Of a stretch of DNA of 6,586 bases, positions 1 to 5,583 are shown one piece after another (the first letter of the stretch is position 1; each line of letters starts with the position of its first letter). The position numbers and the translations under genes are program-made. The notes beneath the pieces were generated by a model. That model did no database searches. It was not told where the DNA came from and was given only the letters and a program-made list of their open reading frames with translations. The stretch comes from Flavobacteriaceae bacterium (GTDB lineage Bacteria > Bacteroidota > Bacteroidia > Flavobacteriales > Flavobacteriaceae), in contig JAUWLK010000153.1 of assembly GCA_030613745.1 (NCBI GenBank), positions 1 to 6,586 on the forward strand, read 5' to 3'.

Positions 1-54
1 GTGTTATTCAATGAACTTTACGATGGATTTCAACATGAATATATAAAAGAATGA
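1..54 (+). CDS. C-terminal end of an unidentified upstream gene (partial)
   Basis: An open frame runs from the first base to a TGA at 52-54 and encodes VLFNELYDGFQHEYIKE. I do not recognise the family from 17 residues. The reason to treat it as coding is that a second copy at 586-642 keeps the same frame, the same stop and most of the same residues (LFNELYNGITHEYMKE) despite several base changes. The start and body lie outside the window. It reads in the same direction as the lipoprotein gene that begins 51 nt later. Confidence 0.5.
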   Translation: MLFNELYDGFQHEYIKE

Positions 55-60
55 TCACAT
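4..60 (+). repeat. Direct repeat copy 1 (gene tail plus stop)
   Basis: These 57 bases align without gaps to 586-642 with 7 mismatches by hand count (about 88% identity). The repeat covers the last codons of the upstream gene, its TGA stop and six bases beyond. Similarity ends just after the shared CACAT. Its left limit may lie outside the window. Confidence 0.8.
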
Positions 61-105
61 CTTTTATTAATAATGGTTTTGTGAAATCAATTAAATAAAG
101 AGATT

Positions 106-564
106 ATGAAAACAAAAAATTTAATTTTATTCATTGCAATCATATTTGGTTTATTGTCAAGTTGTAATAATGATGAGGATGATTTAAATCCTGTTGAGTT
201 TATTTTTATAGGACAAGGAAATCTTTATGGAAATGGTGAAGAGAATGTTGAAAAACAAAATTTGGTTATTTCTGACATAAACTCTTGGAGTGAATTGATA
301 AATAAAATGAATGCCGTCAACAATGTAAGTGATAGTTTTACTGAAACTAATATTGATTTTTATGAATCTATGATAATTGCAATTTTTGATGAAGTAAAAG
401 GGAACGGAGGGCATTCTATTGATATAACAAAAATTGTAGATAATAATAACAAAATAATAGTAACAATTGAAAATATTTTACAAGGAGATCTAACAACAGT
501 GATGACGCAACCATATCATATTGTTAAAATTTCAAAGAAAAACAAGTCTGTAATTTTTGAATAA
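106..564 (+). CDS. PrcB-like (PrcB C-terminal domain) lipoprotein, probably surface-exposed
   Basis: Predicted 152-residue lipoprotein. Residues 1-19 form a signal peptide (KTK charge, then a hydrophobic core) ending in the lipobox LSSC, with Cys20 as the lipidation site. The following NNDEDD resembles the acidic export signal that sends Bacteroidota lipoproteins to the outer face of the outer membrane. The body resembles the PrcB C-terminal domain: a SWSEL helix start near residue 60, a hydrophobic strand MIIAIF at 89-94, a glycine turn GNGGHSI at 99-105 and the signature TQPYHIVKI at 134-142. PrcB is known as a lipoprotein partner of a treponemal surface protease; a protease link here is only inferred from the fold, and no protease gene is adjacent. 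The ATG at 106 follows a purine-rich AAAGAGA and gives a complete signal peptide. The gene lies between two copies of a foreign gene tail, so it may be a recent arrival. Confidence 0.8.
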   Translation: MKTKNLILFIAIIFGLLSSCNNDEDDLNPVEFIFIGQGNLYGNGEENVEKQNLVISDINSWSELINKMNAVNNVSDSFTETNIDFYESMIIAIFDEVKGNGGHSIDITKIVDNNNKIIVTIENILQGDLTTVMTQPYHIVKISKKNKSVIFE

Positions 565-636
565 AAAAATAGTGATTATCTGCTATTATTCAATGAACTT
601 TACAATGGAATTACACATGAGTATATGAAAGAATGA
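565..636 (+). pseudogene. Truncated second copy of the upstream gene's C-terminus
   Basis: Directly after the lipoprotein's TAA an open frame without an ATG near its beginning runs to a TGA at 634-636. Its last 16 residues (LFNELYNGITHEYMKE) match the end of the gene at 1-54. The codons before it (reading KNSDYLL) may be further remnant, but the matching part of copy 1 is outside the window. It is in the same frame as the lipoprotein gene, separated only by the TAA. With no start of its own it is most simply a leftover gene end from a duplication or insertion. Confidence 0.5.
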
Positions 637-642
637 CCACAT
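586..642 (+). repeat. Direct repeat copy 2
   Basis: Second copy of the 57-bp repeat at 4-60, in the same orientation, 582 bp downstream. Mismatches fall at 604, 610, 613, 614, 621, 627 and 637. Several change an amino acid (D/N, F/I, Q/T, I/M) and none breaks the frame. The two copies enclose the lipoprotein gene. Confidence 0.8.
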
Positions 643-698
643 TGCTGTAATATTTGCAATTCACCTAAAAAAAAATATCACTTATCCCTGATTAATTA

Positions 699-756
699 TT
701 TATTCAAATATTCTCCACATCAAAAAAATGTATATTTGCCTAAGTATTTGAATAAA
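699..756. repeat. Perfect 12-bp inverted repeat bracketing the M23 promoter region
   Basis: The left arm, 699-710, reads TTTATTCAAATA. The right arm, 745-756, reads TATTTGAATAAA, its exact reverse complement. They are separated by 34 bp that contain the candidate -7 element TATATTTG at 731-738. The right arm ends two bases before the M23 start codon. It could be a two-site operator, an RNA structure covering the start if transcription begins upstream of 699, or, less likely given the short spacer, a small invertible segment. Confidence 0.7.
731..738 (+). promoter_or_regulatory. Candidate -7 element for the M23-GH3-MOSC group
   Basis: TATATTTG matches the Bacteroidota -7 consensus TAnnTTTG. 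It sits 20 bp before the ATG at 759 and predicts a short leader of roughly 15 nt. I see no convincing -33 TTG at the usual 19-21 bp spacing, so this is a single-box match. Confidence 0.45.
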
Positions 757-758
757 CA

Positions 759-1619
759 ATGGAGAACAAGAAGAAAAAAAATTATCTTAAAGAAAAATTA
801 ACTTTTAAATATCGTTTTGTTGTCTTAAATGAAGATACTTTTGAAGAGCGGTTTTCTTTTAAACTAAACCGATTAAATGCCTTTATTTTCGGAGGTTTAT
901 TTTCAATTATGCTAATAGTATTAACGACCTTAATTATAGTATTAACTCCATTAAAAGAATATATACAAGGATATTCATCTACAGAATTAAAAAAAGAAGC
1001 TATAAGTTTAGTTTATAAAGTAGATTCATTAGAGCAAGCTCTATCGGTAAATAATTTATATATTGAAAACATCCAACAAGTACTTAAAGGTGAAATTAAA
1101 AGAGTTTCTTTTAATAAGGATTCTGTATTTGAACAAATGCGAGTTAAAAAAATAGATTTTGCTCCTTCAACAGCTGATTCAATCTTTAGAGAAGAAGTTG
1201 AACAAGAAGATAGGTTTAGTGTTTTTGAACAAGCAACTAAAAACACAGATATTATTTTTACTTCACCAATTAAAGGAGAAATAACACAAGATTACAACTC
1301 AAAAGAAAAGCATTTTGCAATTGATATAGCTGTAGATGAAGATACTCCGGTTAAAGCAGTTGCCAAAGGAACCGTAATTTTTACTGGCTTTACGGCTGAT
1401 ACAGGATACGTTATTATTCTTAAGCATAGTCAAGGATTTATTTCAGTTTATAAACACAATGCTTCAATTTTTAAAACTCAAGGTGAATTGGTAAAAGCAG
1501 GAGAAGTTATTGCAAGTGCTGGCTCAACTGGTACTTTTTCAACTGGTACACATCTACATTTTGAACTTTGGGATGATGGTTACCCTGTAAATCCGATAAA
1601 CTATATCGATTTTAAATAA
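759..1619 (+). CDS. Membrane-anchored M23-family (LytM-type) peptidoglycan endopeptidase
   Basis: A 286-residue protein with a cationic cytoplasmic N-terminus (about 1-40), one membrane segment (about 41-64), a helical, probably coiled-coil stretch (about 74-125), and a C-terminal M23 domain (about 168-284) facing the periplasm. The domain keeps every expected LytM residue: His185 and Asp189 in HFAID, and His267 in HLHFELW as zinc ligands, with His265 and His233 (YKHN) in the catalytic positions. It should therefore be an active zinc endopeptidase cutting peptide cross-links, unlike degenerate NlpD/EnvC-type activators; that activity is inferred. The ATG at 759 follows an A-rich AATAAACA typical of this phylum. 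GH3 follows after 42 nt with no visible terminator, suggesting one transcript. The promoter region is bracketed by a perfect inverted repeat. Confidence 0.9.
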   Translation: MENKKKKNYLKEKLTFKYRFVVLNEDTFEERFSFKLNRLNAFIFGGLFSIMLIVLTTLIIVLTPLKEYIQGYSSTELKKEAISLVYKVDSLEQALSVNNLYIENIQQVLKGEIKRVSFNKDSVFEQMRVKKIDFAPSTADSIFREEVEQEDRFSVFEQATKNTDIIFTSPIKGEITQDYNSKEKHFAIDIAVDEDTPVKAVAKGTVIFTGFTADTGYVIILKHSQGFISVYKHNASIFKTQGELVKAGEVIASAGSTGTFSTGTHLHFELWDDGYPVNPINYIDFK

Positions 1620-1661
1620 AATAAAAGACTTAAAACGATTATAAATTATATTAATTAAACC

Positions 1662-3170
1662 GTGTTAAAATCATTTTTTGCAAAAATATACGCCAAACAA
1701 ATTACCAAAAAGGTATATAAATGGTCAAACAAACCTATTGAAACTCAGCAAAAAGTATTTAAAAACCTAATCACTCAAGCAAAAGATACAACCTTTGGAA
1801 ATGATCATCAATTTGAACAAATTAAATCATATGATGATTTTAAATCAAGAGTGCCGATTAGAGATTATGAAGCAATAAAACCATACATAGAACAAATAAA
1901 AAAAGGGAAAAACAATGTGTTATGGAAAGGCAAACCCATTTACTTTGCCAAAACGGCGGGCACGACTTCTGGAGCAAAATATATTCCAATAACAAAAGAA
2001 TCAATGCCATTTCAAATTGCAGCCGCCAAAGAGGCACTTTTGTTGTATATAGCTAATACAGGTAAAGTAGATTTTGTGGATGGTAAAATGATTTTTCTTC
2101 AAGGAAGTCCTGAAATTGAAGAAAAAAACCATATTAAAATTGGAAGGCTTTCAGGTATTGTTGCGCACTATGTTCCAAGTTATTTGCAAAAAAATCGAAT
2201 GCCAAGTTGGAAAACTAATTGTATTGATGATTGGGAAATCAAAGTAAATACCATTGTTAAAGAAACAGCCGTTGAAGATATGAGATTGATTAGTGGTATA
2301 CCTTCATGGGTGCAAATGTATTTTGAGAAATTAATTGAAAAGGAAGGAAAAACAATAAGTGAAATTTTCCCAAATTTTAATCTTTTCGTTTATGGAGGTG
2401 TAAATTATGAGCCTTACAGGCAAAATATGGAAAATCTAATAGGTAAAAAAGTTGATTCTATTGAATTATTTCCAGCTTCTGAAGGATTTTTTGCTTATCA
2501 AGAAACCAATTACAACAATAAAAATTCTAAGAAAAAAGATGGAATGTTACTCTTATTGAATCATGGAATTTTTTATGAATTTATTCCTGCAGATGAGTTT
2601 TTTGATAATAATCCAAAACGAATTACTATTGAAGATGTAAAAATTGATGTTAATTATGTGATAATTATTTCAACTAATGCCGGGCTTTGGGCTTACAACA
2701 TAGGTGATACCATAGAATTTACATCATTAAAACCCTACCGAATTATTGTAACGGGAAGGATTAAACATTTCATTTCAGCATTTGGTGAACACGTAATTGC
2801 TAAAGAAGTTGAACAAGCTTTACAAGAGCTTGTTGCTGATACTGAAATTAAGATTAATGAATTTACAGTGGCACCACAGGTAAACCCTAAAAAAGGTTTG
2901 CCTTATCACGAATGGTTTATTGAATTTGAAAACGAACCAAAAGATTTAAAGACTTTTACTGAAGGAATTGATTTGGTCATGCAAAAACAGAACTCTTATT
3001 ATTTTGATTTGATTGAAGGAAAGATTTTACAAACATTGGTAATTTCTAAAGTAAGTAAAAACGGATTTAAAAAATACATGAAATCAGTTGGAAAATTAGG
3101 AGGACAAAATAAGATACCTCGATTATCAAATGATAGAAATATTGTAGAAAAGTTAGAATTAAAAGTATAA
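1662..3170 (+). CDS. GH3-family acyl-adenylate-forming enzyme (GTG start)
   Basis: A 502-residue protein of the GH3 'auxin-responsive promoter' family, part of the ANL adenylating superfamily. Visible motifs are the ATP-phosphate loop TAGTTSGAKYIP (98-109), GGVNYEPYR (245-253), LFPASEGFFAYQ (269-280), YNIGDTIEF (345-353), TGR (364-366), SAFGEHV (372-378) and a C-terminal GKLGGQNKIPRL (477-488). Plant members join amino acids to acyl acids such as jasmonate; the substrate of the Bacteroidota members is, to my knowledge, unknown. The GTG start is well supported: an in-frame TAA lies at 1656-1658, only one codon intervenes, and MLKSFFAKIYAK looks like a normal family N-terminus. Length is full. 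It is followed 3 nt later by the MOSC gene, so it is probably the middle gene of a cotranscribed set. No signal peptide is seen, so it is probably cytoplasmic. Confidence 0.9.
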   Translation: MLKSFFAKIYAKQITKKVYKWSNKPIETQQKVFKNLITQAKDTTFGNDHQFEQIKSYDDFKSRVPIRDYEAIKPYIEQIKKGKNNVLWKGKPIYFAKTAGTTSGAKYIPITKESMPFQIAAAKEALLLYIANTGKVDFVDGKMIFLQGSPEIEEKNHIKIGRLSGIVAHYVPSYLQKNRMPSWKTNCIDDWEIKVNTIVKETAVEDMRLISGIPSWVQMYFEKLIEKEGKTISEIFPNFNLFVYGGVNYEPYRQNMENLIGKKVDSIELFPASEGFFAYQETNYNNKNSKKKDGMLLLLNHGIFYEFIPADEFFDNNPKRITIEDVKIDVNYVIIISTNAGLWAYNIGDTIEFTSLKPYRIIVTGRIKHFISAFGEHVIAKEVEQALQELVADTEIKINEFTVAPQVNPKKGLPYHEWFIEFENEPKDLKTFTEGIDLVMQKQNSYYFDLIEGKILQTLVISKVSKNGFKKYMKSVGKLGGQNKIPRLSNDRNIVEKLELKV

Positions 3171-3173
3171 TTA

Positions 3174-3717
3174 ATGCATATAGTATCTGTAAATATTGGT
3201 AAAAAGAAAACAGTAAAATGGAATAATAAGATATACAAAACAGGGATTTATAAATACCCTGTTAAAAATTCTATTTTTTTAGGAGAAGAAGATGTTACTA
3301 ATGATAATGTTATTGATAGAAGATATCATGGAGGAATTGAACAAAGCAGTATATGCTTATGGAGAAAATCACTATGAATATTGGAAAAACCTATATCAAA
3401 ATTTAGATTTTAATTATGGTATGTTTGGTGAAAATTTGACAATTTCAAATCTTTGGGAAGAAGACATTGTAGTTGGAAATGTTTATCAGCTTGGTGATAC
3501 TAAAATAGAAGTTACAAAACCTAGACAACCTTGTGTAAAACTAGGCATTCGTTTTGAGGATGCCAATATGATAAAACAATTTTGGAACACTACAAAAAGT
3601 GGTATTTATTTTAAGGTTTTACAAACAGGTTTTGTCAAGAAAAATGACGAACTAATTTTAATTAAAAAGGCTAAAAACAAATTAACTATTGCTCAAGTTT
3701 ATGAGAGTAAAAAGTAA
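3174..3717 (+). pseudogene. MOSC-domain (YiiM-like) protein gene interrupted by a one-base frameshift
   Basis: Two overlapping frames together make one MOSC protein. The first (from ATG 3174) encodes MHIVSVNIGKKKTVKW through YHGGIEQ at residues 51-57. The second continues AVYAYGENHYEYW, FGENLT and PRQPCVKLGIRF to the TAA at 3715-3717. The joint is at about 3342-3345 (CAAA): removing one base, for example one A of the AAA, gives HGGIEQAVYAY and a continuous protein of about 180 residues. The conserved MOSC cysteine is encoded at 3532-3534. MOSC proteins bind sulfur or molybdenum cofactor; YiiM-type members give resistance to N-hydroxylated bases. As read, the upstream frame stops at 3377 without the cysteine and the downstream frame lacks the N-terminal half, so the product should be dead. 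A sequencing or assembly error is a real alternative, because the rest of the gene looks well conserved. Confidence 0.8.
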
Positions 3718-3718
3718 A

Positions 3719-4819
3719 TTAAATAATAACTCTTCTAACCCTTTGTGAAATGGAGGTTAAAATTTCATAAGAAATAGTAGTAGTTTTTTTGGCTAATTCA
3801 AGTACATGATTTTGGCAATTAAAAATAATAACCTCATCGCCTTCTTCACAATCAATTCCCGTTATATCAATCATGGTAATATCCATACAAATAATACCAA
3901 TAATAGGCGCTTTTTGATTTTTAATATAAACAGAACCTACATTATTACCTAAGTTTCTATTTAATCCATCGGCATATCCAATTGGTAGAATTCCAATTTT
4001 TGATTTTTTTTCAACTTTAAACTTTCTGTTATAGCCAACTGTTTCTCCTTTTTTAAGGAATTGAATTTGTGATATTTTAGTTTTTAAATTACAAACATTT
4101 TTAAGTTTTGCTGTTATTGTTTTGTCATTTCCAAATCCATAAAAACCAATACCTAACCTAACCATATCAAATTGTGCCTCTGGATAATTGATGATTCCTG
4201 AAGTATTCGCAATATGTTTTAAAGGTTTGTAATCCAATGATTTATTTAATGAATTACAAATTTTATTGAAAGATATAATTTGTTGTTTGGTAAATTCTTT
4301 TTCATTTTTATCTTCACTTGCAGCAAAATGAGAATAAAAAGAAATTACTTTTAAACTTGTAAGATTTTGTAAAAACTTTTGTAATTGAATTATTTCATTT
4401 TCTTTAAACCCCAATCGATTCATACCGGTATCCACTTTTATATGTACCGGATAATTTTTTAATTTTTTAGAGTTAGCGATTCTTGTAAAATGATTTAGAG
4501 TTCTAAAGTTATACAAATTAGGTTCAAGATTATTTTTAATTATGGTTTCAAAATTTTCTACTTGAGGATGCAACACTAAAATAGGTAAATTAATATTTGC
4601 TTTACGCAAGCTAACACCTTCTTCAGTATAAGCTACTGCTAAATAATCTATTTTTTGTTGTTCTAAAATTTGACCAATAGCAATCAAATCACTTCCATAA
4701 GCAAAAGCTTTAATTACTACTATAAGTTTGGTTTTTTCTTGAATTCTCGATTTAAAAAAATGCAAATTGTGTATTATTGCAGAGGTATCAATTTCTAAAA
4801 CAGTAGGGCTATTGTTCAT
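3719..4819 (-). CDS. alr: Alanine racemase (PLP-dependent)
   Basis: A 366-residue, full-length enzyme that interconverts L- and D-alanine in the cytoplasm to supply peptidoglycan synthesis. The PLP lysine is Lys37 in VIKAFAYG, and the second catalytic base is Tyr263 in VGYNR. Also present are HIKVDTGMNRLGF (126-138), His164 in YSHFAASED, NTSGIINYPEAQFDMVR ending at Arg221 (which contacts the PLP ring nitrogen in known structures), CMD (311-313) and Tyr351 in SYE. KAFAYGSD instead of the textbook KANAYGHG is, as I recall, usual in Bacteroidota. This is a stand-alone racemase, not the MurF-Alr fusion that also occurs in this phylum. Its ATG lies inside the end of tdk (11-nt overlap), implying translational coupling. 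Its stop is one base from the stop of the convergent MOSC gene. Confidence 0.95.
   Translation of the reverse strand: MNNSPTVLEIDTSAIIHNLHFFKSRIQEKTKLIVVIKAFAYGSDLIAIGQILEQQKIDYLAVAYTEEGVSLRKANINLPILVLHPQVENFETIIKNNLEPNLYNFRTLNHFTRIANSKKLKNYPVHIKVDTGMNRLGFKENEIIQLQKFLQNLTSLKVISFYSHFAASEDKNEKEFTKQQIISFNKICNSLNKSLDYKPLKHIANTSGIINYPEAQFDMVRLGIGFYGFGNDKTITAKLKNVCNLKTKISQIQFLKKGETVGYNRKFKVEKKSKIGILPIGYADGLNRNLGNNVGSVYIKNQKAPIIGIICMDITMIDITGIDCEEGDEVIIFNCQNHVLELAKKTTTISYEILTSISQRVRRVII
4809..4819 (-). other. 11-nt tdk/alr coding overlap beside an A8 run
   Basis: On the minus strand ATGAACAATAG holds both the alr start (ATG) and the tdk stop (TAG). It is preceded by a run of eight A (4826-4819, the last being the A of the ATG). 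The alr frame is +1 relative to tdk. The arrangement points to termination-reinitiation coupling of the two genes. Confidence 0.85.
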
Positions 4820-5423
4820 TTTTTTTCTGCTCTAATTTTTCTTTGTCTTTTTGTGTTTCTCTGTAGTATGCTGCTCTGCTAAGTGGTTCATATTCTTGTA
4901 CTTCACCTAATAAAACCAAATTATCATTAGAAACCTTTCTATGACTGTAATGTGCCAAATTCCCGGTTTTAGTACAAACGGCATGTACTTTAGTAACGTA
5001 TTCTGCTGTTGCCATAAGTGCCGGCATCGGACCAAATGGGTTTCCTTTAAAATCCATATCCAAACCAGCAACAATAACTCTAACTCCTCTGTTTGCTAAA
5101 TCATTACATACATTAACTATTTCATCGTCAAAAAATTGAGCTTCATCAATTCCAACTACATCAATATCATTTGCCAACAATCTAATATTTGCTGAAGAAG
5201 GAACAGGTGTACAACGAATTACATTTTCATCATGTGAAACAACACTTTCTTCATCATAACGAGTATCAATGGATGGTTTAAATATTTCAACCTTTTGTTT
5301 GGCAAATTGTGCTCTTTTAAGCCGGCGTATAAGTTCTTCTGTTTTCCCGGAAAACATAGAACCGCAAATTACTTCGATCCAACCAAATTGTTCTATATGA
5401 TTTACTGTATTTTCAAGAAACAT
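4809..5423 (-). CDS. tdk: Thymidine kinase (type II, TK1-like)
   Basis: Phosphorylates thymidine (and deoxyuridine) with ATP in nucleotide salvage. With the ATG at 5423-5421 the protein has 204 residues starting MFLENTVNHIEQFGW, which fits the family N-terminus. A longer frame opens at a TTG at 5489, but that codon overlaps the candidate -7 element and adds 22 unrelated residues. Motifs: P-loop GSMFSGKT (21-28), DEAQFF (93-98, with Glu94 as the likely catalytic base), GLDMDFKGNPFG (120-131) and the lasso region CTKTGNLAHYSHR (about 150-162). The structural zinc site is mostly gone: only the first cysteine remains, CxxC has become CTKT, and the second pair is replaced within PLSRAAYY. The C-terminus is rich in Lys, Glu and Gln. 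It is the first gene of a two-gene unit with alr and divergent from the gene at 5584. Confidence 0.95.
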   Translation of the reverse strand: MFLENTVNHIEQFGWIEVICGSMFSGKTEELIRRLKRAQFAKQKVEIFKPSIDTRYDEESVVSHDENVIRCTPVPSSANIRLLANDIDVVGIDEAQFFDDEIVNVCNDLANRGVRVIVAGLDMDFKGNPFGPMPALMATAEYVTKVHAVCTKTGNLAHYSHRKVSNDNLVLLGEVQEYEPLSRAAYYRETQKDKEKLEQKKNEQ

Positions 5424-5486
5424 ATTGTAATTTTTAAACTTAAAAGAATTATTAATATTTTTTTTGTAAAAAATTCCTTTATTTAA

Positions 5487-5494
5487 CAAAAGTA
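5487..5494 (-). promoter_or_regulatory. Candidate -7 element for tdk-alr
   Basis: On the minus strand the bases read TACTTTTG, a full match to TAnnTTTG. It predicts a start of transcription near 5480 and a leader of about 55-60 nt before the ATG at 5423. No clear -33 box is seen. Its position overlaps the alternative TTG start and argues for the shorter tdk protein. Confidence 0.45.
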
Positions 5495-5512
5495 ATAAAA
5501 ATCTTTAGTAGA

Positions 5513-5528
5513 ATTTTCTTTTGAAAAT
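5513..5528. repeat. 6-bp inverted repeat between the divergent genes
   Basis: ATTTTC, a TTTT spacer and GAAAAT form a perfect small palindrome between the candidate tdk promoter and the candidate promoters for the gene at 5584. It could be an operator, but short AT-rich palindromes arise easily by chance here. Confidence 0.25.
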
Positions 5529-5530
5529 GT

Positions 5531-5538
5531 TAATTTTG
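5531..5538 (+). promoter_or_regulatory. Candidate -7 element (distal) for the gene at 5584
   Basis: TAATTTTG matches TAnnTTTG and would give a leader of about 40 nt, which makes it the more conventional of two candidates. No -33 element is evident. Confidence 0.35.
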
Positions 5539-5571
5539 CTTCTTTCATTAAATATATTGCGACTTTAGAGT

Positions 5572-5579
5572 TATCTTTG
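5572..5579 (+). promoter_or_regulatory. Candidate -7 element (proximal) for the gene at 5584
   Basis: TATCTTTG matches TAnnTTTG and ends only 4 bases before the ATG at 5584. If used, transcription would begin at or within a few bases of the start codon, giving a leaderless or nearly leaderless mRNA. No -33 box is evident at the usual spacing. Confidence 0.4.
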
Positions 5580-5583
5580 ATTT

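Noticed and set aside
568..587. Hairpin AATAG...CTATT after the lipoprotein stop as terminator
   Set aside because: It has only 5 bp, is AT-rich, has a 10-nt loop and no T-tract; too weak to call.
1..642. Insertion sequence bounded by the repeats
   Set aside because: The repeats are direct, lie in coding sequence and enclose only a lipoprotein gene; there is no transposase and no terminal inverted repeat.
1013..1246. Minus-strand frame inside the M23 gene
   Set aside because: It lies entirely within a gene with clear catalytic motifs and resembles no protein family.
3292..3340. Independent start (ATG 3292) for the second MOSC frame
   Set aside because: The first 16-17 residues (MLLMIMLLIE...) are an out-of-frame reading of the conserved first half; family similarity begins only at KAVYAY.
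3339..3350. Programmed +1 frameshifting in the MOSC gene
   Set aside because: There is no known slippery signal, no in-frame stop at the shift point as in prfB, and no evident stimulating structure. Mutation or sequence error is simpler.
5424..5489. Longer thymidine kinase starting at a TTG at 5489
   Set aside because: The extra 22 residues do not resemble the family, the start is TTG with a good ATG (5423) at the expected family start, and the TTG overlaps the candidate -7 element.
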